DNA of 64,000 nucleotides from Lithodes maja (lineage: Eukaryota > Arthropoda > Malacostraca > Decapoda > Lithodidae), in the NCBI GenBank assembly GCA_037953745.1, contig JBAKBP010007647.1:33902-97901 (forward strand), in the 5' to 3' direction. The position numbers and the translations under genes are program-made. Positions 1 to 8,926 of the stretch are shown piece after piece (positions within the stretch are counted from its first letter, which is position 1; the number at the start of each line of letters is the position of its first letter). The notes below the pieces were generated by a model. It was not told where the DNA came from and did no database searches. It saw only the letters and a list, made by a program, of their open reading frames with translations.

Positions 1-37
1 CGAGGTCAACTTCCATTTTAGTAATAGGTGATCACTT

Positions 38-1012
38 TTACCTACAGGACATATAGTTTATATCACTAATTTCGTGAGGATCTTTTGTAAAAATCAGATC
101 GAGTTTAGAAGGTTCGTTATTACCCCTCATTCTTGTATTTTCCTTCACATGTTGTGCAAGTACATTTTCCGTAACCAACTCCACTAGCCGACTTCCCCAA
201 GATCTCTGATTTGGCCCTGCATCTCCCGATTCCCAATCAACCTCACTACAGTTGAAATCTCCTACCAAGATCAATCGATTCTTCCTTAAAAGCAATCTTC
301 TCAACGACTGAATCATATCCTCTACCATCTCCTCAAACTCCAACTCCCTCCATGCTCTGGTCTTTGGTGGCATGTAAGCTACTGCTATGTCTAGCTTTTT
401 TCCTTCTATATCATTGAGGTCAACTGCCATTATTTCTGCCTTGTCATTATTTAACTCCACGTGCTTTGCTGTCATAGGGTTCTTAACTAATACTGCCACT
501 CCACCTCCCCTTTTACCCTTTCTATCATTTCTCCATATATTATATCCTTCACTAAACACTATGTTGCTGTCAAAGTCCTGGTTCAGCTTTGTCTCTGTCA
601 AACAGACTATCTGTGGTTGATCTTTTCTTAATATATTATCTAACTCTACCTTTTTACTATTTATTCCATCTATATTAGTGTAGTAGCACAGTATATTTGA
701 ATCCACCTCCTTGTTTCTCTTCCCTCTCTGCCTCCTACCAGGTTCACCTCCTCCTCCATCCCTTCCCTGACCCAGTTCCACCTCCCCCACTAATTCTATT
801 CTCCTCCCCCCTCTCTCTCCCTCTGTTCCACCCTCTCCACCACATCCTGGCTCTCTCTCCGGTCCCCTGCTCCCTGCATTATCTCTCGCTCCGTCTCCTT
901 GCTTTGACTTCGTACTTGTCTCTCTGTCTCTTTCCCTATCACTCCTCTTACTTTCGGTTCTTGGTGGCTCCTGATGTACCACTTCCTTACTTGCCCTTCC
1001 CTTATTCTCCAA
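38..1012 (-). pseudogene. LINE endonuclease domain, frameshifted at its C-terminus
   Basis: The 324-residue ORF starts with a low-complexity Arg/Glu/Gly leader (about residues 1-105) and then carries an exonuclease-endonuclease-phosphatase fold like that of LINE ORF2, which nicks target DNA to prime reverse transcription. Visible landmarks are the Asn in YYTNIDG (about 113), the catalytic Glu in TETKL (140), GDFN (251-254) and LDLIFT (about 304-309). The ORF stops after NYMS. The expected next block, a Ser-Asp-His motif, is present just downstream (around bases 10-20) in another frame, so the break is a 1-2 nt frameshift immediately before the last catalytic His. RT is outside the window. The copy looks dead unless the shift is a sequencing error. 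Confidence 0.75.
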
Positions 1013-1965
1013 AAAAATTTCTTCTTTTGCTCTTCAGACAACTTTCCATTCTCTTCATCAGCCTTAGCTTGGAGTTCCCTTAACTGTTCTCGTTCTTCTA
1101 CACTTAGGTCCTTTTTTACCCTAATATGATTCAGCTCTGACGAATTTAATTTCCAGCTCACATTGGCTACTGCTTCTGCTGTTGATCTAAACTTTAGTTC
1201 CACTCTTAGTGGTCTCATCTCGCCCTTCTTATATATTCCTAACCTTCTCACCTCCTCCAGTTCTTTTACCCATCCATAACCCTCGTCTAAGTAATCCAGT
1301 ATCCCCTTGACTTTCACAACATCCCTTTCCTTTCTTACCTTCATATCTGCCAGGTGCTCTTCCACATCTCCAAAGATTACTACACACTTACCTCTATCTA
1401 TTGTCTCTCTCACTACCTTCTCTTTCTTCTTTAAAACTTGCACTACATTTTTTTCAAACTCTTTCTTTTCCTTTTCTCTCTCTTCCTTCTGCTCCTTCAC
1501 AATTTCTTCAAGGGCTACCATCGTGGCACTTTCTACCCTTGTCCACTCAGTTTTTACCTTACTAATTCCTTTTACTTCCTCACTCAGGTGGCCCTCATAT
1601 TCCTTAAGCTGAGCCTTGAGTGCCACATTTTCCGACGCTAACTCGTCTACTCTGGCCATCACTGCCGCTAGGCTGTCACTTACTGGCCTAGGCCTATCCA
1701 CCCCGCTAGTAACGCCACACATATCGGACAAAACTTCTACTTTAGCCCCTAACTCCTTCCTCCAATTTTCCATCACTCCCCTCCATCTCACAAGACCCAT
1801 TAATTGTTTTTTCATACTTGCCAACTGATCATCCTTGTCCTCGGTGATAAAGCCTTCAAATTCATATTCCTCCTCATCCCCAGCTAGGCTTTCACGCCTT
1901 CCCGCCATCGCGAGGTGGTCGTCTGCCAGCCTAAAAACAACAATCGCCCCACTATCCCATCTCAC
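796..1965 (-). CDS. LINE ORF1-like coiled-coil protein
   Basis: This 389-residue ORF is rich in Glu, Lys and Arg, with heptad-like stretches at about residues 90-185 and 270-325, as expected for a trimerising LINE ORF1 that binds element RNA in a cytoplasmic RNP. No zinc knuckle or RRM is obvious. A second Met at residue 20 is an equally likely start, because the residues after it (acidic, EEEYEFEGF) look more protein-like than those before. A conserved-looking WYIRS segment lies near residue 332. The last 70 or so residues are low-complexity Arg/Glu/Gly and overlap the next ORF by 217 bp in another frame, so either ORF1 and ORF2 really overlap or a frameshift has split one longer protein. 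Function is inferred from position upstream of an endonuclease, not from a recognised domain. Confidence 0.6.
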   Translation of the reverse strand: MRWDSGAIVVFRLADDHLAMAGRRESLAGDEEEYEFEGFITEDKDDQLASMKKQLMGLVRWRGVMENWRKELGAKVEVLSDMCGVTSGVDRPRPVSDSLAAVMARVDELASENVALKAQLKEYEGHLSEEVKGISKVKTEWTRVESATMVALEEIVKEQKEEREKEKKEFEKNVVQVLKKKEKVVRETIDRGKCVVIFGDVEEHLADMKVRKERDVVKVKGILDYLDEGYGWVKELEEVRRLGIYKKGEMRPLRVELKFRSTAEAVANVSWKLNSSELNHIRVKKDLSVEEREQLRELQAKADEENGKLSEEQKKKFFWRIREGQVRKWYIRSHQEPKVRGVIGKETERQVRSQSKETEREIMQGAGDRRESQDVVERVEQREREGGGE

Positions 1966-2604
1966 TCCAGGAACTGTTTTACTTAATCCATATTTTCAAT
2001 TACTTGGAATATCCAATTACATCTGAATTGCTCATAAAACACCTAATTACTTATTGAAATGCACATATAAATTTCCGGGACAACACTTAGACACTCCTAT
2101 CAACTTCACACAAGGTAACTCATTATCGGAGAGCAGCTGCGAGGTGTTGACAGCTCGGAGGACTCTTGAGGAGATGTGGCCGGAGATGCGGGGCGTCGGT
2201 CCAGCCTGCTGTTGTTTACATGCGTCGGACCGACGCCTCGCACACCAAGCTCACAGGCTTTCAACCACTGGTACAATGTTGTACCACCCGGGTTCCTGGG
2301 GGCAAAACATAATGGTACACACGTGTACCATCCGAGTTTGAAGGGTTAAGGAAAAATAAGGGGACTAGCAATTCTTTTGCATTGATGTGAGACTCTTTGA
2401 ACCGGGACCAAAGACCCTGATCTTGGTGTCCGAGCTTGGACTGATACCCCTATCCCAGGGTACCTTAACCCTCCTGGCCCGGGCTGTATCTCCAAAGGAC
2501 AGGGTGGGCTACCCGGGCGATCTGGCCGAAAAACGTCTAGGCCTAGGCTACTGTATTTTAGTTAATTTTAACTGCTAGAAATTTCCCACGCATCTATAAA
2601 TGTA
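1966..2604. other. non-coding stretch with a TTAA-type element end
   Basis: No convincing gene. The only recognisable part is the TTAA-bounded element end described separately (2214-2349). Bases 2350-2604 show nothing I can name. Confidence 0.5.
2214..2349 (-). repeat. terminus of a TTAA-flanked (piggyBac-type) element, family P1
   Basis: Read from its outer edge (TTAA at 2346-2349, then CCCTTC on the minus strand) this end has two subterminal perfect hairpins, ATGGTACACACGTGTACCAT near 2311-2330 and TGGTACAATGTTGTACCA near 2270-2287. The inner part (2214-2264) is alignable with 3969-4020, which sits in a second such end at 4120-4123. The opposite end was not found, so the element is truncated or its other end has diverged. 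Confidence 0.5.
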
Positions 2605-3756
2605 CAGTGGAGCCCCCATCCTAGCTGCTAATCGGTTCCGCAGAAATGGAGCTAGGATTGAAACAGCCAAGATCGGGGCACTGTTCTTATGGGGAAAATT
2701 CAATCGGTTCCGTGCTCATGCCAAAATTTGCGTCTTTTTCAATTTTTTGCCTATGAAAACATGTTTTATTGTACACAAATTAAATTTTATGCATTATACT
2801 GTATCATATAATACACCATAGAATAGGTTTTTAATAACTAGAAAAAAAAGGCCCAATATCTAAACAATTACCGCACTTTTTCCCAGTGTTAGGCTATGAA
2901 AACATGTTTTTTGTCTAGGCTATATCAAGTAGCCTAGGCCTAAATCTTATGCATTGTAAATAATAATGTAGACATGGCTAAATGACAGTCCTAACCATAA
3001 ATACTGTAGATTGGGGCATTGTTTCTATCATGCGAAAAAATTTAGGCCTAGCCTAGGCCTAGGTTCTAAATTCGTCCAGCCACCCCTCAAGCCCATTTTG
3101 CCCCAAATACATCCAATAAATACATATTATGAGGAAAAGACGTATAAATACATATTATGAGAAGATTACTTACCACACAGATTTTATTATAAATCATTGT
3201 CATATTTAGCCTAGCCTAGGCTAACATCGTCTAGGCTAGGCATTTCAATCGCTTTCGTCCGACATGGACTGGTCTTTGCTCTGTGTTTTGAGCATGAAAT
3301 TCCTTCATTGCTACCACCAGGCCAACCATCCCTATCACTAGATGTACTAGAGGTTATAATAAACGCGAGAGATAAGGGGTTCAGGCACAAAAAGGCTTGC
3401 AAACGGTTGTTTTGTCAACACAGATACTAGCTAAACTGCAAGCGTCTGCTTAGTGATGACGTCATACAAAGATGGCGGCATCTTGCGCATTTGACGATCG
3501 GATCTCGGATTCACTCGGATTTCGTCTCTAAACGGCAAGCTACTGGCAGATTCTTTCGTTATGTTAAAACAAAATTATAGTTTTTGTTTGTTTTCTAGTT
3601 TTATGTTGAGTTTTTCGTTATTTTTTCGGGTTTCGGCTGGGATTTTGATGCGAGAATTGAGGCTTTAGGCGCGAGAATTGAAATGGGGAATATTTGGTGT
3701 GTGGTGCGAGAATTGAATCAACGAAGACCGGTGTAGCGAAGATGGGGGCTCCACTG
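2605..3756. mobile_element. TA-flanked DNA transposon, non-autonomous, pogo/Tigger-like termini
   Basis: Near-perfect terminal inverted repeats CAGTGGAGCCCCCATC stand at 2605 and, inverted, end at 3756. Both are flanked by TA (2603-2604 and 3757-3758), the duplication made by Tc1/mariner/pogo transposases. The start CAGTGGA resembles pogo/Tigger ends; the superfamily is inferred from this alone. No ORF above 75 codons is credible inside, so the 1152-bp copy is non-autonomous. Short direct motifs (AATCGGTTCC near 2632 and 2702) recur near the left end. Confidence 0.7.
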
Positions 3757-3968
3757 TAGTGCGGTTTCCAATCTGTAGACTGGCGTTGAGTAGAGCTCTC
3801 TAAGTCAACTGGTTCAGTTGTGATGACGATTTCAGTGGAGAGCATTTTCAGGCGATGTTAGCAATACGACGATCTTTTCAGTACTGAAACAACGACATAC
3901 AGACATACAATAACAAACGAGTCTTCTCCTTCTTGTTTTCGGAGGTGCGGTGACGCAACGATCGGCTT

Positions 3969-4123
3969 TGTTTACATGCGTCGGACGCACGGCGTTCAGA
4001 CCAAGCTGAATAGGCTTTCAAGCTGAATAGGCTTTCAAGCTTAAAAGTCCTGAAAGGACACCCGGGCACCTGCCCTTATTTCGTGGTGTCATTTTAAAAT
4101 GACAACCGGGCAGGAAGGGTTAA
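3969..4123 (-). repeat. terminus of a second TTAA-flanked element, family P2
   Basis: The outer edge is TTAA at 4120-4123 with CCCTTCC inward on the minus strand. It carries two hairpins, TGTCATTTTAAAATGACA (about 4089-4106) and GTCCT...AGGAC (about 4047-4059), in the same relative places as the hairpins of the end at 2214-2349 but with unrelated stem sequence. It abuts the broken RNase H of DIRS copy A directly, so it probably inserted at a TTAA within that gene. Confidence 0.5.
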
Positions 4124-5233
4124 GCATCGGTGTCTACCCACACCGTAGGCGGAAGAGATGTTCATGTCGTAATTGAGTGTAATATTTCTGGCCTCGCCCA
4201 GACCGCCAGTAAGTTGTGGATTAATTTCGGGATATGCCAGGACTTGTCCGCCGGCAAAAACGGAAAATGTCTGTTTCCCTCCAAGATTAACCACTTTACT
4301 TTCAACCGGCCTAACGGTACTGTTATTTGAATCCAGTTGTGAGACCCTACTAGGGACTCCCACACTCTCCTCGTGGTAGTCAGACCTGTGAAGGAACCGA
4401 AACAGTTTCCTGCGAAACCTGCTGCGATTGTCCACATTCTGACTGAGAGTTAAGTGTGCTGTGTCCCACAGCAGACCCACCCACTAAATTACCCTCGTTG
4501 GGACAAGGTGCGACTTTGCCAATTTGATCTTGAACCCAAGGGATTTGACAGGACGTAAAATTATATTGACATGTTGGAGGCATACTATCTCGGACTCCGC
4601 TACCTCTAGCCAGTCGTCTAAGTACCACATGATCGTGATCCCTTGCCGTAATAGTGGTAACAGGGCCTGTCGGACTAATTTGGTAAATACTCGAGGTGCC
4701 AGGTTCAGACCGAAAGGCATTCTTTGAAAAACATAAGTTTGATGCCTGATCGTCAGTGCGAGGAACTTTTGGAACCGTTTGTTTACTGGGACATGCCAAT
4801 GGGCTTCTGTCAGGTCTAACTAACACATCCAACCCTGCAGCGGAAGTGTTAACCTGATCTGATTCACAGTGAGCATCCTGAACGATGGGTTGTGAATGTA
4901 GCGATTCAGTTGAGACAAGTCTACGACCGGCCTCATCTGAGCGCTGTCCCTCTTTGGCACAAGAAAAAGTCTGGAAGTGTAAACAGGGCGAGTTGGATTG
5001 CCAGGGACAATGATATGCTTGGCGATCATTTCTTTGACTTGTGACTCCACCTCCAATGAAACATGATTGATCTCTAAAGGTTGACGTAAACGAGGCCGAC
5101 GGAGCCACTGCCAAGTTATGCCCTTGCGTACCACTGTCCTGGCCCAAGTTTGCCGGGGCCATGCCCGGTGACATGTTCGGAATTCTCCAGTCACGCAACT
5201 GGACATGTCCGGCAGAGCAACACTCATATCCAA
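4124..5233 (-). pseudogene. DIRS-like pol (RT plus partial RNase H), copy A, inactivated
   Basis: Readable RT blocks include MRPVVDLSQLN (about 4900-4935), FGLNLAPRVFTKL and YLDDWLEV (about 4610-4720), typical of the DIRS/Ngaro-type RT found with tyrosine-recombinase retroelements. Damage is clear. A TAG codon follows GWMC at 4820-4822. The first catalytic Asp is replaced, giving LTEAHW where copy B has LTDAYW. At least one frameshift separates YLDD from the connection region (about 4380-4480). The sequence ends at the RNase H start (VDTDA) where TTAA begins. It is therefore a dead copy; family assignment rests on its similarity to copy B. Confidence 0.75.
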
Positions 5234-5277
5234 CTCGCCCGTCAGGGGCCCTGGGAGTGAAAGAGCTTTGTGATCTC

Positions 5278-5560
5278 CTAGTTATTTTTACTGGGTTGTG
5301 GTGGGCTGTGAAGACTGGCTAGGGGGAGTGGGTCGCGATTCCTGACCTGACTTACCCTTGGAATGCCCTTTATACCATTTACCTTGTACCTTCCCTTGGG
5401 TCTTACCTCTCGTGGAGCCACTGCTTCCAGGATTGGATGGAGTCTTAAAGGAAGGAAAAAACTTAGACCCACTAGGGTGACTCTGAGGACTAAATTTAGT
5501 TTTAGATTTAGTGACCGACTCCTTCCTCGGCGTGGGGGCAGTCATTCTCGTCGAGTCTAA
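5278..5560 (-). pseudogene. DIRS-like gag, C-terminal remnant (copy A)
   Basis: About 90 codons remain of a Pro/Ser/Lys/Gly-rich basic tail, ending PTPPSQSSQPTTTQ. It matches in style and position the last 90 or so residues of the copy B gag, which ends PTPPSKN. Such basic tails are expected to bind nucleic acid. The rest of gag is missing: at about 5561-5574 the frame runs into unrelated sequence and then a jockey-like LINE fragment. The stop lies 45 bp upstream of the first Met of the pol ORF. Confidence 0.6.
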
Positions 5561-5574
5561 TAAGATACATACAT

Positions 5575-5764
5575 AGTGCACCCTTGTATTGAGTATTGTT
5601 CACATGTGTGGGGAGGTTCCTCTCACACCGCTCTCCTAGACAAAGTTGAAAGGAAGGCCTTTCGTATCATTAACTCCCGTCCACTCACCAACTCTCTGCA
5701 ATCTCTCTCTCTCCGCCGCAATGTTGCATCTCTCTCGCTATTCTATCGCTACTATAATAATCAA
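5575..5764 (+). repeat. internal LINE fragment, near-identical to part of the LINE at 8927-10590
   Basis: This block encodes PCIEYCSHVWGG... through FYRYYNNQ and matches 10052-10244 with only a few differences. It has neither the 5' part nor the 3' tail, and it is joined abruptly to DIRS gag on the left and to unrelated sequence on the right. Confidence 0.85.
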
Positions 5765-7407
5765 TTTGTTAGTAGTCTTGGCAAATCCAACGTCAAGGCT
5801 ATTAACCTAATTGCAATGACGACTTGTCTATTTTGACTGCTATGTCGTCATTCCAACCGCGGTTAAAAAGAAAACGTCTAGAGTCTACTCCTTATCTTGC
5901 TCTAGGAGACGTTGTACATTAACCAAAACTACCACCGAAGGTGAAAAAAAAGCATAGAAGAGAAGAAAAAGGGGTTTACCTTAGTTACCGCTTAAGGCCC
6001 ATCCCGTGTTCCGTCATGTGCAGATCCCTGTCGAACGTGCGCATGAGCGACCCTCTCTTGTCATCATTTTTTCACGCGCTCCATTGAATGAAGTCGCTTT
6101 TGTTGTGCTCCTTTAATTCACCCTGTTTAGGTTCGTTTCGGCTTATCTGGCCTTCTTTTTTGTTAGACAGATGTTACGTGATCTAGGGCACACGTAAATG
6201 GGCTCCTAAGTGTGTATAATGGAGACGCGTGTGGAAATAGCCTACCAAAGGTACGGGGGCGCCTGGCGTTCCTCGTATATGTTTTTCATTCTTTCTCTTT
6301 TCATATTCTTTTTTCCTGTTAGTCTGGGCATAGTTTAGCTTTTAGCTTAATTTAGCCTAGCTCGTTTTCTCATTCAGGAATTGCTATGCCCCTATGAGTT
6401 TTCATTTTTTCATAGCCTAGGTGTACCGTTGGTAAACAATCTGAGATTTCGTTGGTGGCGGTGCTGTTTGTAGAGTTTGTGTCGGCCGCATGATTAGCGT
6501 TATTCCCGAGTCCCCCCTTTCGAGTCCTTCACTGTGTCTCAAGGGCCTGGGCGACAGGTGGTTCGTGATACTCCAGGGGTACCCCACGGGGGCCCCTCTT
6601 TCACACCACAGGGTTTTTCGCCCCTGACACATTCTCTGCTCACGGCTAGGCCACCCTTTTTCTCACCAGTTTCATTTACTGGTTTTTGTTTTCTCTTCCT
6701 GTTTCACCTCCATCCTTTCATAGTCTTTTGCCCAATCCAGGGGTACCTCACGGGGGCCCCTGTTTGTGCGAAACCACCCTCCCTGCCACTTCTCCTCATG
6801 GGCTTTGCTCTATCTCTGTGGGTTGGGTGATTCCTGGGGGATGTGCCTCCTCTCCCCTGGTGTGTCTTCCTTGCCTCTCCCTTTACCGGTTGAGTCAGGA
6901 TAAATTCAAGGAAGACACTGCTCAGCTTGATGGCCATCATTGCTTGGAGTTCATAAGGAGATGACGCATTTTTTTGTGGCCTTTTTTGGTATTCCCTAGA
7001 CGCTCCTCTCGCTTTTTTCGGCGCCGGACCATCTTGGCCGGTTCTGCAAATTTGCGGGAGCTCGATTCGGTCCTCTGCGACGTTTCGGCTCCCCGCAAAT
7101 TTGCGGAGATCGTTGGGGGGTCCCGCAAAATTGCGGGAGGGTGGTGTCGGTACGGTTATGCCTCCATTGGCCCGCAAATTTGCGGTAATAGTTGGCTTTC
7201 ACTATTGACTTTTTTTTTTTATGTCATCTTGTTGCCTGATACTATATTGGTGTATGCACTTTACTGGTGTTATAGGCCCTGCATGTAAGATGTTGAGTGG
7301 TGGTTAACACTTTCTCCATCTTTGCAGGTTCTGCTAGTGCTCTTCCGCCTCGGCCGCCCTCCTCACCTACCTCTGTGCTCCCAGTTTAGGGTGAGTACAG
7401 ATACCTG
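5765..7407. other. non-coding region with palindrome cluster and duplicated motif
   Basis: No ORF here looks real. Two features stand out. A roughly 27-bp motif beginning CCAGGGGTACC occurs at about 6572 and again at 6737. A set of four palindromes of the type CCGCAAATTTGCGG lies at 7046-7185. The stretch could be the 5' region of the gag-like element that follows on the plus strand, but that is a guess from position. A GGTGAGTAC sequence at 7389-7397 resembles a splice donor. Confidence 0.35.
7046..7185. repeat. cluster of GCAAATTTGC palindromes
   Basis: Core GCAAATTTGC or a close variant occurs at 7046-7055, 7093-7106 (perfect CCGCAAATTTGCGG), 7122-7137 (one base off in the centre) and 7172-7185 (perfect). 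Spacing is roughly 30-50 bp. The function is unknown; repeated palindromes like these are often protein-binding sites. Confidence 0.6.
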
Positions 7408-7970
7408 TTTTTTTTTTTTTTTTTTTTTTTTTTTTCTATATTCCAACTTACTTCCTCTCGGGCATAGGCTGAGAGCCTTAACATTCACCGCTTTACAATG
7501 AACAGTGAAGCCCGTGAGGTCTTGTTCCAGTCTAGGGAGTGAGACATGTGAAGCACGTAGAGTACAACGAGCGCCTGCCATCTTGCCTTCACATGAGGCA
7601 CGGTGCTCACTCATGGCCCGAAACGACCCCATCTCTGAAGCCATCTCGTTCCCGTGCTTCACTGTCTCACCCTCTACACTCGGACTCTCACACTTACACA
7701 CACACAACGCCACCTGTTGAGCAGATAACTCACCAGGCATTGCACCCCTATAGCATATTTTGAATATGGGAATATTCATACAGTGCTATTTAATCAGGGA
7801 ACAATGAGGGTATTTTATTGACGTTTCGGTGGGCTTTGTGGTAATGCACTGATACTAGGTACAGCACAAATTCCATCCCAATAATATCTTCCCATTGATA
7901 CATCGGGATTTGAACCCGGGACCTTTGGATTACCAGGCCAGTGGCAAGACCACTCCACCACACCTCCCCT
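7408..7970 (-). mobile_element. tRNA-derived SINE, copy 1
   Basis: On the minus strand the element begins with a tRNA-like head at 7970: an A-box-like GTGGTGGAGTGGTC, then the B-box-like GGTTCAAATCC (about 7906-7916). It runs for 563 bp and ends in an A28 tail (T run at 7408-7435). A second copy of the same length lies at 44908-45467 with about 95% identity by eye, which defines the element boundaries. The head is Leu/Ser-like in its arm lengths, though the source tRNA is not certain. No clear target-site duplication was found. Confidence 0.85.
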
Positions 7971-7978
7971 TTTGTTTG

Positions 7979-8926
7979 CATGTGTGTTCCTGTTTCCCCA
8001 TGCTCCTTCCCTGGTTCTTCTTGGACATTCTCTCCACTTACTCCTTCGACGTGCTGATTATGGTGTGTGTTCTTCTAGTGCAGGTAGGCTGCCTTGCTTT
8101 CGCCTTGGTTGTCGCTCCCCGTGCTTGGAGAGCCACAAGTCCTGCTTGCACCACTCGCTCTGTGTGTCCTCTACGGCCTACCTCCCTGCTCTGTGTGGCA
8201 CGTGTCTGGCCCTGGTGGATGTGCTGCACCATGGCCCTGGTTCCTCGGCGGCGGCTGTGGCCTCTGCTTCCCTTCCGTCGGTGTGGACGATGGTCTCCCG
8301 CCACATTAGGACTGTGGACCACCGTTCCCCGGCCTTTGTTGCCGACCAGATCCGCGTCGCCCTGGGTATCCCTGACCCGACTGAAGGCCGTTCACCTGGC
8401 CCTCTCCCCTGGGTCCCGCAGCCGGTCGTCCCATCGTCGGGGGGTTCCCCAGCTCCGTCCACGCTCTCGCTCGCCTCGTCGTCCTCCTGATCGCCTTGAC
8501 GACACCCATCGCCCTCGTCATGGTTCTCGCCCTGAGGCCGGGGTTAGCGGCTCTGCCCCTGTGCGCCCTCCCCTGACCTCTACGGATAGGGGCTCTACTC
8601 CCTTCCGCCCGCTTCCCCAGCCCAGACGACTTCCTCTTACGTTGTCCTCTCCGTGCGCGGTTGTTCATGCTGTAGCTGGCCCTCTGCTCCCTCCTCCTAC
8701 ACTGTCCAGGAGGGTCCGCCTGGATGTCGTTGCTTCTCCTACTTCACCTGCTTCAGTGCCTATTCTTCCTTCACGGTCTCGTCCCATGGTGGAGGTCCCT
8801 CCCTCCTCCGCCTCGGTGTCGGGCCGCCCTGTTATCTCAGCCCCGGGGATCCTTGCTCTGTTTCCCCCCGCGGCTCCTTCTGGCCTCCTTTCACCCGGCC
8901 AGCCTTCCCACTCCCGTCGTCCTGCT
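7979..8926 (+). pseudogene. gag-like region, frame-broken, possibly DIRS-type
   Basis: The GC-rich stretch has coding character spread over two frames. The first (about 8080-8490) has a Cys/His-rich block (PCLESHKSCLHHSLC, about 8120-8165), then an ADQIRVALG helix. From about 8390 the coding character passes to another frame with Arg/Ser- and Pro-rich sequence (SRSRSSHRRG, SRSPRRPPDR). A Cys/His N-terminus followed by an RS/Pro-rich tail fits a retroelement gag. The region ends where a jockey-like LINE begins at about 8927. I could not identify a matching pol on this strand, so family membership is inference; a low-complexity artefact remains possible. Confidence 0.35.

Larger units (their letters stand above)
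1..1965 (-). mobile_element. non-LTR retrotransposon (LINE), 5' part, running off the left edge
   Basis: Two overlapping minus-strand ORFs form the 5' half of a LINE: a coiled-coil, ORF1-like protein followed by an apurinic-type endonuclease. The reverse transcriptase would lie left of base 1 and is not in the window. No poly-A tail or target-site duplication can be seen because the 3' end is outside. The 5' limit is placed at the ORF1 start; any 5' UTR to its right could not be recognised. The clade cannot be assigned without the RT domain. Confidence 0.75.
4124..5560 (-). mobile_element. DIRS-like retrotransposon, decayed copy A
   Basis: The minus strand carries the end of a gag-like ORF (5278-5560), then RT and the start of RNase H (4124-5233). 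The same order and closely similar proteins occur in copy B at 12266-14951. The tyrosine recombinase, methyltransferase and inverted terminal repeats expected of a full DIRS element are absent. The left break coincides with a TTAA element end; the right break joins a LINE fragment. Confidence 0.75.
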
